A stretch of 64,000 bases of DNA. It comes from Hyaloscypha bicolor E (lineage: Eukaryota > Ascomycota > Leotiomycetes > Helotiales > Hyaloscyphaceae). Numbering within the stretch: position 1 is the stretch's first letter; each line of letters begins with the position of its first letter. The position numbers and the translations under genes were made by a program. Shown in pieces: positions 38,170 through 49,899 of this stretch. The notes under the pieces are model-generated. The model was not told where the DNA came from and did not search any database. It worked only from the letters and a program-made list of their open reading frames with translations. The stretch is taken from the NCBI RefSeq assembly GCF_002865645.1, contig NW_020194628.1, positions 2,289,587-2,353,586 of the forward strand, in the 5' to 3' direction.

Positions 38170-39778
38170 TAATAGTAATAGTAGGAATCAAAGTAGTAAC
38201 TTGCTTTATAGCTAAGTAGACTTTATATAGCTTAGAACTAGCTAAATATATAGTACTTAAGTAATTAGAGCATTTAGTAATTATGTGGGGGCATTTTTTA
38301 CCCTTCTTTTTATAGATAAAGCAAAAATAGTTCTCAGTCACATGACTTTCCCTATATAGTAAACATATAGGTTCTCTTTTATAAATAGAATCTAAGTGCC
38401 TGTACCCTATATACCTAGTATACTATATAGTACTAGAGATAGTATAATATTTTACTACCTTAGTAGAGATTCCGGCTATAAGAAGTCTATTTTTAATAGC
38501 TCTATTAGCTTGGATCTCGGTAGGAAATGCCACTACTACTAAACCGGCTTGCTAGAGGCCTGAGTCTCTCTTTTCCTTAGAAGTGGCCTAATAAGGCTAG
38601 CTAATAGGCTCTAGTCCTTTATTAAAGGTCTTAATTTCTTCTAGGACTAAGTCTATTCCTTCGGGTATATCGAACTTACGAATAGATATACTATAAATAA
38701 TAACTTTATATTATAGTTCCCCTTTTTATATGCTTTTAACTAAGGGAAGCACCCCCTTTATAATCTTAATATTTGAAACCAGAAAATCAGAGTTAAACTC
38801 CGGGGTAATATTTACTATAATATTACCCCTTAAAGAAAGAGAGACCATAGAGATTACTAGTCCCTTAATTCCCTTAGAGCAGAAAGCAGTATTAAGCGAA
38901 TTGCGAGTAGAAATAGCTGAAAAGGAAGTAGCCTGCTCTATATAAGCTAGTAGGAAGGTGCATTTCCTAGAGAGGGCTGTGTTTTTAGCATTACGTGTGC
39001 TATATAAACTAGTATCACGAGTACTAGTATTAGTGCCACGAGCACTACCGCTACTAGTAAGTGTACTAGTGCCATTCCCTCCCTGATTTTTGGACTTAGT
39101 ATATAATACTAAAGTCCAGTCCGATACTGAGTTTGTGAGTTCTTGTCTAGCTATACTAGCCCAAGTAGGCTTAGCTTGTATAGCTTATATAGGCTTTATA
39201 GGGGCAGTTTTTGCTTGTATTCTTGCTTGAATTTCGATCCGTTTAGTAGTATTTTCGAGGTTCACTACTTGAGAGGCTAGTAAAGTACTAGTATAGCGGA
39301 TACGGCCGAATTCAGTATATTCCCTGAAGATTTCTACTAGATCTAGTAGTCGAGATTATTAATTATAGGAAGTAGTAATACTAATAGCCTTGACTATTAG
39401 TTCCCGGGCTTGGCGAATTAGTAATTTAGCTTCGTTCGAAGCTTGGTTCTGATATTAGTAGTGGTTTCCGTGGTTTTGGTATTCCTTATTAATATTGCTA
39501 TCGATATTGCTCGAGCTAGGGCCATGCTTTAGCCCGTTTAGTATACGGCTCTATTAATTCGCACTAGCCTGATTAAGCTGAGAAAAAGGGGCTGCGAGTT
39601 CGTCTGAGGATATAGGGTTCGTAGTTAAATCGAAGGCAAACTGGGAACCTGGGGGGAATTGAGGTAATGGGGGGCTAGTAGGTAGCTCTAGCTCCGAGCT
39701 AGGGCTCTCAGGGAGCTCTCCGAGGTCCTAGGGGTCGATATTAGGGGGGCTGGAGCCCGGGGGGTCAGGGGGGGCCAT
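38162..39778 (-). pseudogene. L2 ORF1 remnant
   Basis: Begins with the same MAPPDPPG start as L1 and L3. 539 codons to the stop at 38162-38164. It is more RIPped than L3: the knuckle region (about 38200-38420) has lost further Cys/His codons. The plus-strand open frame 38730-38945 is antisense. Confidence 0.8.
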
Positions 39779-39933
39779 TTAGCCGGCTCTAGTTCTACTT
39801 ATAGTAGGTTCTAGAGCCTGGGGCTAAAGGAAGTAAGTATATGGAGTAAGTTCTATAGGTAGGTGAAGTGTGTAACTGAAAGTAAGGTGAGTAAAAAACG
39901 GGAAAAAAAAGTTTATTAAAAAATCTATTTATT

Positions 39934-42400
39934 ATTTAATAAGAAAAGATATAATATAGAACTGGAATAATAAATAAAAGCAAGCTATATAAATTCTTTA
40001 AGAAAAGCTTATTACTACTCTAATACTTTATAAGTTATATTATAATTTATTAAAAAATTAGAGAATAATTATATTAGTAGTAGATACTAGCCTGAATAGA
40101 TAGAGCAGAACTCTTAATTAATATAATAATAAAGAGAAAAAGAGAGTTATATAATATAAGTCTGGAATTTAAAATAATACTAAATAGAGATATAATATTA
40201 CTAAAAGAGAATATTAAGAACTAGTAAAGTATTTATAGAAAGTATAATTCTAGCTATATAAAGTTTATTTTATTTTTAAACTAGATACTAATATACTTAT
40301 TATATAGCTAAGTAAAGCGGCTATAGATCTTCCTAGAGCTCTAGTTACTTACTAGCTAGTATAAATTTAACTATTTGACTTTAAAGTCAAGTATATTAAG
40401 GAAATTAAATATATTATTACTAATAAATTATTAAAATACCTATAATAAGAAAGTAATACCAAAAATAATAAGAATATTAATAAATAGTTAGTAATAGAGC
40501 TTAATACTATTAGAATAGTACCTATTAGACAGAAAGTTTAGTTAAAGAAAGTAGTTCCGGTTTAGTTATATAATATTATTTTAAGGAATTAGATTTCCAA
40601 GATCTTTATTAGATATTTAGATAATAGTATCTAGTTACTAGAGATTAATAATTAAAGCTTTATTATATCTAAAAGCAAATTAGTAATATTAAAAAATAAT
40701 AAAATTCGGAAGTTATATAATAAAGGCTATAGTCTTTTATATATAATTTCTGGTAAAGTAATAAATAATAATACTAACTTTTATACTTTACTTAATAACC
40801 TGACTATTTTACTAGATTCTTTAGATAATAGCTATTTCGAATAATACTAGAATATTATATAATATCTTATAATACTTTTTAGACTAAAAGAAATATCTAG
40901 AGCCAAGTTTCGAAAATTAAATAGGGAAGCTTTAAATTATAATATAAGAAATTAATTATTATAGAGAATTATATTTAAAGTATATCTGCCTTAACTTATT
41001 ATTAATAATTAAAAATAAAGGGAAATTATTATTAAAGAGCTATATAATAAGATCGGATATACCGGGAAAAAAAGTACTTTTTATTTAATAGCTAGCTATT
41101 ATTACTAGAAAGATTATTATAACTATATATAAAAGTATATTAATATTTATAAGATTTATTAATATAAAAGTAAAAAAAGATAAAAAGAAGCTCTATATCT
41201 AATAAAAGCTATACTTCTTTTTTATTATTTTGGGATTAATATAATTAAACTATTAGACTATAAAAGATATAACTTATTAGTTATTACTAGAAATAACTTC
41301 TTAGAATAAGTTAAGGCTAGATTTTTAAAGAATCTAACTAGTAAAAAGATTACTAAGTTTATTTAGAAAGAAATTATTTATAAGTATAATTTATTTAGAT
41401 AGCTTAAAATAAATAGCAGATCGGAATTTAAAGAAGTAGTAATTTAGGAACTTAATAAGCTAGAAATTAATAGAATTATTATTTTGGCCTATAATTTTAA
41501 AGGAAATAGTATAATTAAAAAAGAGTATTAACTAATTATTTAAATATTTATTATATTTATAATAAATAAAAAGAAGCCTTAGATAGATTTATTATTATAT
41601 ATTCTATTTACTAATTAAATTACTATATATAAACTAATTAGATTTATTTCTTTTTATATAATCTATAATAGAAAAGCTATATTATTTATAGAAATATACT
41701 TTCTAATCTAGAGAATACTTAAATAAAATAAAGTTTATAATAAAAAAATACTTTTAGAAATATATATAAAATAAATATAAATAAGAAATAAAGATATTAA
41801 AGAAGCCAGAATAAAAAAGAATAGATAATACTAAGAGGAAAAAGAGTAATTTAATACTATTTACTAGATTTATTTAAATTCTATTTCTAAAAAGAATCTA
41901 GTTCTTATATATAATATTAAATTAATAAATTAAAATAAGTCAAGAAATATAAAGCTATTATATTACTAGCTTGGCCTATATAAAGTAAGATATATAGATT
42001 AACTAAAAGAATACTATATACTAGAAGAACTTAATAATACTATATTCTAAAGAATATATATTAGGAATTAACTTAAGTAATTTATTAAAAGAAATAAATT
42101 CTAGTACTTCTCTAAAAATAAAGTTAATAATAAGTATATATTTATAAATAAATATTTTAAGATAGATATAGAACTAGAAAAGAAAGTAGTTATAAAGTAT
42201 TATAAATAAAATAGTACTTAGAAAATCGAGAAAGCTACTAGTATTATTATATATATTTTAGAATTACTAGAATTAGAGAAAGCAAAGTATATCTTCTTTA
42301 TAAAGAACTAGAAGAAAGTATCCGATAATAAGAACTTTTCTTAATCTAAAATAAAGCTTATTACTTTTAATTTTTTATATATCTTTTAATTTTTTCTTCT
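39934..42400 (+). pseudogene. G2 RNase H and integrase remnant
   Basis: Continues the G2 pol frame after the L2 duplication. RNase H-like sequence at about 39934-40500 is followed by a spacer and, from about 41030, the integrase: zinc-binding region, then a core with FRQLKINSRSEF where the family has a TxDxGxEF block, so Asp is lost. The tail after the core is long and charged (to about 42360). The frame dissolves in AT-rich sequence after that, and no matching 3' LTR follows. Confidence 0.72.
40712..40747 (-). repeat. 36-bp near-palindrome, G2 copy inside pol
   Basis: Same unit, centred on GGCTATAGTC, lying inside what reads as G2 coding sequence between RNase H and integrase. The pol frame reads through it. 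Confidence 0.8.
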
Positions 42401-44242
42401 AACTATTATTTATAATCTTTAGAAAATATTATTATTAGACTATTATTCTGGAAGTCAGATAAACTTTATTATTACTTATTTCTTATTATTATTTAATTAT
42501 TATTACTAGATAGTATTCTTAATATATAAGATTCTATTACTAGATCTTAGAAATCAAATATAAAGTATTTCTTTTAGTATAAAATTAAATAGAGAATTAA
42601 AAAATTATCTTACGAACTTTTAATTCCGAATTATAATAATAGATAATACTTATATTTAGAGATAAAGAGAGAAAAGAAGAAGAAAAGAGGCCTTTTATAT
42701 ATATTTTATTAAACTAGAAACCTTTTAAAAGCTCTATTTACCCTTTTATCTAGCTATTCTTATAGCTTATATTAGTCTAAAACTTAACTATAATATCTAT
42801 AGATCTTGACTTTAACTTGAACTACTATTATAAGTTTTCTTATAATATTTAAATAAACTTCCTAATTAGAAGTTATATATAAACGAAATAGCCGAACTAG
42901 AAGCCTTATAAGAGAAAAGAGAAACCTTATTAAACCTAATAGTTATTTCTAAAAGTACTTAATAATATATAATTCTGAAAATCTCTTAGATATTAAACAA
43001 ATTATATCTGCCTATTTAAAGCCTATCTTATACTAGAAAACCTACTTCTTCTTTAATATAACTATAGCTACTCTCAAAACTCATATTAAGGCTTAGTTAG
43101 TATATTATATATTTCTATTTTTATAAAGAACTTCTCCTATATAGAATTCTTTCTCCGATTATAATACTATTTTATTACCGGAAACTAGTTACTTTTTTAA
43201 AAAGCTAGTATAGTTTACTAATTCTTACTATTAATCTATTTATTACTATTAAATATTATCTAAATAATTCCTATATCCTTAATACTAATTTGGAATATCT
43301 AATCTTTTATATTTTATATTAACTTTAATATTAACTATTCCAAACTTAATAATAGTACTATAAACTTTATTTATACTATTTTATAGTTCTTCTTTCTATA
43401 TATCCCGATATTTTTAGTATTACTTTTATAGATATAAATATTACTTTAAAGTTCTAACTAGCTAAATAGTTTTATATTATATAAAGTTAACTTTAATAAG
43501 TACTAAATAAATATAATTAGCCTTTAGAAGAAATACAGATTAGTTTCAGAAAAAGTAATATCTTATTCTAAGTTATTTCTTAATTCTATTATTCTAACTT
43601 CTTTTCTATTAATATTTACTTTATATTTTTCTAATATCTTTAGTATATTTATATATCTTACTTTTTATATATTTCCTATATTATTTCTCTTCTTTTATAC
43701 TATTTTTTAAGTTAATAGGGATTTCTTTAAATAAATAGAAAATTAGGATATACTTATATTATAAAATTTTTATTATTTCCTTCTATATTTTAATACTTTA
43801 AATACTATTACTATATCTATATTTCTATTATATTACCTTCTTATTTCCCTATTATTATTATTTAGTTTAATCTGCCTTAATTATTTCCTTAATTATATTT
43901 ACTTAGATATATATATTTATATTTTTTTCTATAATAGAAACCTAATTTTATATTTTACTTTCTATAATTATTTCTAATTTATAATTATATTACCTTAAAT
44001 ATATCTAATTATTATATTTACTTTTCCTATTATATATATTACTATTTTAGCTTTGTTTTCTTATTAAGAAGAAAGAAAAACTCGAATATATATAATACCT
44101 TTATATAATCCAAGACTATTCTAATTTATTCTTTATTTTAGAATATACTTAAAAGAAATTCTTATAATTTCGAAAACTTTTAATTCTATAACCTATAACT
44201 ATTATACTAATAATACTTTTATAATCTATTAAAAATAATAAA
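42401..44242. other. T/A-rich stretch without recognisable genes
   Basis: It has a purine-rich run on the plus strand (about 42655-42692, GAGAGAAAAGAAGAAGAAAAG) that could be an old polypurine tract, then about 1.5 kb of pyrimidine-biased plus strand with no frame I can follow. It separates the end of G2 from the N reading frame and is a candidate position for the left inversion breakpoint. Confidence 0.4.
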
Positions 44243-46984
44243 ATGGCCGAAGTATAGATTTCTTAAGCTAGTAAAGTATAGTAGCTAGTTCTTATAAGCT
44301 ATAATATTATTAAAAGCCTATAGATTAATAGTATTAAAGTTCAGAGTATTAAAAAAGTTTAGGCAATTATAAAAGGCCTACTAATACTAGAAAAGATAGC
44401 TATAATTACCGAATTTAATATAAATATTCTAGATAAGCTAAGTAGTATATATAATAAGCTCTTAAAATAAAAAACCTTTATTAGAGACGGAACTAAACTA
44501 GAATTAACTAAAGAGGAACTAAAGAACTACTAAGCTAATAATAGAGAATTCAAGAATATTATTAAAGGCATTTCCAAAAGTAGATAAGAGAAGCTTAATA
44601 AAATTAAGACTATAATAAACGGTCTTAATATTAAGGATTAGAATAGAATTATATTATATAGTAAAGCTTTTAGCTAATATATTAATAATATCTATAATAA
44701 CCTTAGTAAAAACGTTTATAAGAAGTTATATTCTTTCTTTAAAATAAAAGCTTTAGTATATAAAGCTATTTAGTTAATTAATAAAGCTACTTTAGAATAT
44801 ATTAAGAATAAGAAGTATTAGAATACTAGTATATTTACTAAATTAGATATTACTAAGATATTTAAGTATACTAAAGCTATTTCGAAACCTAAAGAATTAG
44901 AGTTTAAGCTACTATTAGCTAATAACCTCAAAACTAGATAGTATATCTTTAATACTTCCGGAATTCTAATTAAGGGAGTTTATAGTAATAAGCCTTTTCC
45001 TGCTTTCTGAAATAAGCCTAAAAAATAGACCCCTATTATAATTTCTGCTTTAACTTAACTAGATCTAGCTAAGAAAAATAGAGCTAATTTAATAAAGCCT
45101 AGTAAGAAAACTACTAGTAAAGCTAGCGGAACTAGTATAACTAGACGAAAAGAACCTGGCAAGAATAGAGAGTAAGCTAAGCCTAAGACTTCTAATAAAT
45201 AGCAGAGATCTAAGTACCAGACCAAGTATAAGATTAATAAAATAAAGAAAAGCAAGAAAAAACCCTCTATTTTAAAAGGAAAAATACTATCTAGAAAGAT
45301 ATCTATAATTATATCCAGAATTAAGAAGCAAAAGACTAAAGGTATTAAGTCCGGAGAACTTAATAAAAGTATTTAGTATACTTATAAGATACTAGCTAAA
45401 TAGAAATTAATACTTGCTTAATAGAATAAATATATTTTTAAAGAAGTATATAATAGTATTTTAGGACCTATTTATAAGCAAGAATACTATAAGATTAATA
45501 ATAAATTCCTTAAAGCTCCCTATATAGGATATATTTAGTAATTTGCTAATACTCTTTCTATTAATATACGAGATATTAAAAATACTCTAAAGCTAGTTAC
45601 TAAGATCTATAAAGTTACTAAAGGCAAAAAGTATATTTCTATTATTTAGATAAATAAGAAAATACAGGATTTCTTCTTTAAAATATAGGAAATTAAATAG
45701 TATAAATACAAGTATTATATTTCTAATTAATTCCGCCCTAATCTATAGCTTTAATTCAATACTATAGTTCTTATTTCTAAGTCTAGTATTACTAATCTAG
45801 ATATAAATAGCTATATTTATAAGAAGAATTACCTAAAGTAAATTAAGAAACTTAGTATTCGAGAACTCTTAATAGAAGAAATAAAGATATTATAGTTCTA
45901 TCTCTAAAAAGATAATATATTAATATATAAAGATCTTAGTAATAGCTATTTTATCTTAGTCTCTTAATTCTTAATAATAGATTTACTAATATAGTTCGGA
46001 TTTTATAAGGTATTAAATAAGCGCCCTATCTATCTAGTTACTTACCCTTAGCTAGCCCAATACTTTATTTCTAGAAACATTAATTATAATTAGTATAAAA
46101 ATAATACTAAAGATCTAGCTATTACTAAAGCTTTAAGTAGCGAATTCTATCTTAGTAAAAAGTATTAGAATATTAGCTATATTTTCTTTATAGACTATAA
46201 AAAGGCTACTACCTTTAATAAGAAGTTTTTCAAAGATATTAATTACTTCTCTATTTCCGATAAATTTAAGCCAGAAGTAGCTAAGAAATTAAGTAAGTAT
46301 TTACTAAAGATAGCAGGAGAAAAGACTCCGAATATAATCTATATAACTAGATAAATAAATACTTTTAGCTAGGTAATCTATAAGTCTGGAATTATAGGAA
46401 AGTATTAATTCTCGAATAATATATAAGTTAAAGAATAGCTTAATAATAATTTATTACTTAATAGGCCTTTTACTATAATTCTAATAAGTCTAGTTACTAT
46501 TAAGAATAGAATATATAAAAATAAAGTCTCTTATAAGATTATTAAAGCCTCTTATCTAGAGCTTTCTTTTCTTATTAAAGATTAATTTAAGAATACTATA
46601 AATAATATAAAATTCAAAGAAGCTATCCGTTTAAAGTATATTAGTATAATTTATAATATAATTCGCTATAATAAGCCTCCTTAATATCCTATAGTAAAGG
46701 CGGAAATTAAGTAATAGTTAAAAGCAGATACTAATTAATATAGAGAACTATATCGGATTTAATATAAGAATATAGCTAAGCGGATTCGGATTATCTTTAA
46801 GCAAGTTTAGAAGTATGAAATAAGACTATTTAAAGGTAATAAGTCTTATTTTAAGTATACGGAAAAGAAATTAGATTAACTAATAAAGAAGAATCCTAAA
46901 TATTTTATTATTTCGGATTCTAAATAGGATTTTTCTATTATTTTTAGTATTTAGGAAATAAGTATAAATAAATAGAGGGTCGGA
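44243..46984 (+). pseudogene. element N: 914-codon decayed frame of unknown function
   Basis: From ATG at 44243 one frame can be followed without any frameshift to the LTR at 46985. All interruptions are TAA/TAG except one TGA (45008-45010, codon 256). The N-terminal third is helical and charged. The middle (about codons 270-380) is strongly basic, Lys/Ser/Thr-rich (KPSKKTTSKASG). The C-terminal half is mixed hydrophobic/charged with no zinc knuckle, protease, RT, RNase H or integrase motif that I recognise. A purine-rich AATAGAGGGTCGGA (46972-46985) sits just before the LTR, like a polypurine tract. Best reading: the body of a non-autonomous LTR element, possibly a captured gene. The function is unknown. 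Confidence 0.6.
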
Positions 46985-47273
46985 TATAATACGGCAGGCT
47001 ATACTTATTAAAAATTATATTATTTTAGTAGTTTTAAGATTTAGGTTATATAATAAAGGCTATAGCCTTTTATATATAACTTGCGGAAATTATATAAGAA
47101 AGCTAGTTTTTCTATAGACTTAGAGAATAATTCTTTATAAGTATTTAATTAATTAAGCTTTTATATACTATATACTATTTATACTTTTAATTTATTATTT
47201 TACTATCAAGTCACGTTTTATACTCTAATATACTTTATATGGGTTTTTGTCTTATTATAGTTTCTTTCTTATA
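46985..47273 (+). repeat. N-family LTR, copy A
   Basis: 289 bp, starts TATAATACGGCAGG and ends TTTCTTTCTTATA. It matches solo copies B (59385-59688, -) and C (59978-60280, +). It lacks a flanking duplication, so it is taken as the 3' LTR of N; the 5' LTR was not found. The N frame continues about 30 codons into the LTR, seen best in the less mutated copy B. Confidence 0.75.
47045..47080 (-). repeat. 36-bp near-palindrome, LTR A copy
   Basis: Same unit inside the N LTR, centred on GGCTATAGCC. Confidence 0.85.
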
Positions 47274-47345
47274 CTAGCTATACTATATAGTTTTAAACTA
47301 ATAAAATATATTAAAAGAAAAAGAAAAAAAAAGAGAAAGAAAAAA
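47274..47345 (+). mobile_element. L5: 5'-truncated LINE tail
   Basis: About 45 bases match the 3' end of L1 (ACTATATAGTT...ACTAATAAA-type block), followed by an A-rich tail of about 30 bases. It starts at the outer edge of LTR A. This fits a severely 5'-truncated insertion of the same LINE family. Confidence 0.75.
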
Positions 47346-49780
47346 CCCTTTTAAGAAATTTTATATTAAAACTAATATATCGAAATTTGTAATTACTAAT
47401 ACTATTTTATAATAAATTAATTCTAGTAATAGCCCGAAAAAATACTAGTATCTAGTTATATTTTAGTTCTGAAAACTTTCCGGAGCCAAATATAATTATA
47501 GTACCTATAATAAAAAGCTACTTATAATTATTAAAGCCTTTAAGTATTAGTACTATTATCTTAAAGGATTCAGATTTATAATTAAGGTTATTATAAACTA
47601 TAATAATATCTAATATTTTATAGAAATAATATATCTAGAAAGCTATTAAGTATATTAGGTAATATATCTTATAATATATAATTTTAATATTATTTATTAT
47701 AGAAGTACCTTAAATCTAATAAATAGATCTAGTAAAAGGCCTAATTATAAAGAAGGTTTTATTAATATAACTTGGCTTCCGACCTTTTAGAAGAAGCTAA
47801 AAAGAGCTTTTATAATTATAATTTAGAAGCTCTTATAAATATTTAAAAGGTTTCTTTTTTAAAATAAGTATTATTTAATATTTATTATAAGACAAATAAA
47901 TAGATTATCTTATAGATCTCTTAATTATAGAATTAGTTAAGAAGTAAAATATAGGGAAATGCCTTAAAAGCTCTATTATTATAGCTAAAGTAATAGAAGT
48001 ATTTATAATTATATTACTTAATAGAACTAAAGACTTCTCGGTTTCCCGAGGTTTTAAATTAGATAGTTATAAATATTTAATTCTCTATATATAAATATAT
48101 ATAGCTACTAAAAGAGCTATAGTACTAGACTCTCTATCTAAATTTCTTCTAGATATTATTTAAATAGCTTAAAGAAATAATTCTTAATATTAGAATATCT
48201 TGAAATAGAAGCTTAATAAGAAAAATATTAAGGGAAAAGAAATCTAGAAAAATAATTCGGGTCTATTTAGATACTATTTAAGAATTATTATATCTAATAA
48301 TCTCGCTTTATATTAAGAAGTTATAAAGCTTTATTATAATAATCTAATAGCTAAATACTATAAAGTAAAGAAAACTCTTAAGCTTTTTAAAAGATTCTAG
48401 TATTAAAAGAATATAGAAAGAGATATTTATAATTATTATTAAAAATATAATATTTACTAAAGAGTTAAGGTAAAGAATTATTTACTATATAGTCTATTTA
48501 GTAGTTTACTATAGCTTAAGAAACTCTAGGGTAAGATCTCTATATAAGTAGATTTTATTATAGGTTTACTATTATATAAGAATCTAGTAAAAGATCCCGA
48601 TTTTAATATAATTTTTATAGTTATTAACTAGTACTCTAAAATAATAAGATATATTATATATTATAAAACTATTAACTTTTTGGAGCTTACTAAAATTATA
48701 TAAAAATATATTTTCTTAATTTTTAGCTTCTTTAGTAGAATTATTTCTAATTAAGAAATAGTATTTACTAGCTAGTTTTAGTTTGCTTTCTATTTCTATT
48801 TAATATATAAATAGTATTTAAATATAGCTTATTATTCTCAAATAAATAATTAGATAAAAAAGCAGAATTAGGCCCTAAAATACTATCTAAAATATTATTA
48901 TAATACTTAAAAAAATAACTAGTTTAAGAAGTTATTTTTTACGGAATTTATATATAATAATTTAAAATATTAGATTTTATAGAATATATCTTTTTATATA
49001 TATTATAAATACTATTTTTAATTTCTATAGAATTCTAAAAACAGAATTATAAAAGAAATACTAGTTATATATAAAAGGCTAGAAACCCTTAAAATAAAAT
49101 AAAGAAAGCTTAAGAATTTATAGTATTATATATAAAATAATTAGGAAACCTATTATAATAAATACTAGTTAGCTAAATATTATTTTAAAAAAGTCTAAAT
49201 AATATTATTAATAAGAAATATTAAACTTAAAATAAGAAAGCTTAAATCAAAATTTATAAATCTATTTAGAATTCTTAAATATATTAGTAATTTAATATAT
49301 AAGTTAGAATTACTAAATATATATAATTATTTATATTTAACTTTTTATATTTCCTTTCTTAAAAAATATATAATAAAAAAGAATTAGAAATTATATTTAT
49401 ATTTCTCTAGAAAACTTCCGGAATTAATAAATAATAATAAAAAATAAAAATAAGAAATAGAAGCTATTATTAATTATTAATAAGATAATAAAAATAGAAA
49501 ATAATAGTATTTAATTAAATAAAAAGCCTGGCCTAAAAATTATAATATTTAGTTATCTGCTTTTTCTAATCTTGAAAATTTCAAGAAACTTCTAAAATTA
49601 TATAACTAAAACTATAGCTTAGAATCCGAAATTATCTTTTAATAATTTTTTAAAATTAAAAAGAATTCTAAATTATTAAGAAAAAGGCTATTTAAAAGAA
49701 AAAAAGAATCTAGATAGCTAAGAAAAAGCCTAGAATAATAATAGAGATATTTTTTTCTTAAGATTTTTTATTTATAAAAG
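47346..49780 (+). pseudogene. G3: gypsy RNase H, integrase and chromodomain remnant
   Basis: RNase H-like sequence (about 47400-47730) includes KLLIIIKAFKY, close to the gypsy block KELLAIIKAFEHW. The integrase core (about 48540-49000) has DFIIGL and a second-Asp site reading IISN for IISD. It is followed by a C-terminal SH3-like stretch and a chromodomain (about 49460-49610; EAIINYQQ then YLIKQKAWP, for a family YLVKWKGW). No gag, protease or RT is found to the left, where L5 and LTR A begin, so the 5' part is missing. No 3' LTR is certain. Confidence 0.75.
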
Positions 49781-49899
49781 TTTTCTAAAGTTTTATTAAG
49801 GCTTATAAAAATTATATTTAAATTATTAGAAAAAGATTTAGAATTAAAAAAGATTTATTATAAATAGACTAGCTATAGATATCTTAAATAAATAAAACT

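Larger units (their letters stand above)
27879..39920 (-). mobile_element. LINE L2: full-length Tad1-like element in G2, host of L3
   Basis: L2 comprises 27879-31285 and 37356-39920 (about 5.97 kb without L3). The 13-bp target duplication AAATCTATTTATT is at 27866-27878 and 39921-39933. On the plus strand the tail is an interrupted T-rich run (27879-27899), matching an older, eroded poly(A). ORF1 and ORF2 correspond to those of L1 and L3. L2 is interrupted within the endonuclease domain by L3. Confidence 0.88.
17340..42400 (+). mobile_element. gypsy retrotransposon G2, left and central part, with nested LINEs
   Basis: G2 starts with an LTR at 17340 inside copia II and continues as 17505-18378, 24407-27878 and 39934-about 42400. 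It is interrupted by L1 and by L2 (which holds L3). The pieces join in sense: the gag-like frame runs across the L1 site, and the RT/RNase H boundary runs across the L2 site with a 13-bp duplication. Its 3' LTR is not downstream of 42.4 kb. An LTR of the same family with the correct copia flank is at 61695-61855 in reverse orientation. Confidence 0.78.

Noticed and set aside
42655..42692. 3' polypurine tract and LTR of G2 at 42.69 kb
   Set aside because: A purine-rich run is present, but the following sequence does not match the 17340-17504 LTR.
45055..45255. 66-codon hydrophobic minus-strand open frame
   Set aside because: Antisense to the Lys-rich middle of the N frame; hydrophobicity follows from the reversed Lys/Ser codons.
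44243..46984. N frame as a Starship-type tyrosine recombinase or Crypton
   Set aside because: I could not see the conserved Arg...HxxR...Tyr pattern, and a purine tract plus LTR at its end point to an LTR element. Not excluded by search.
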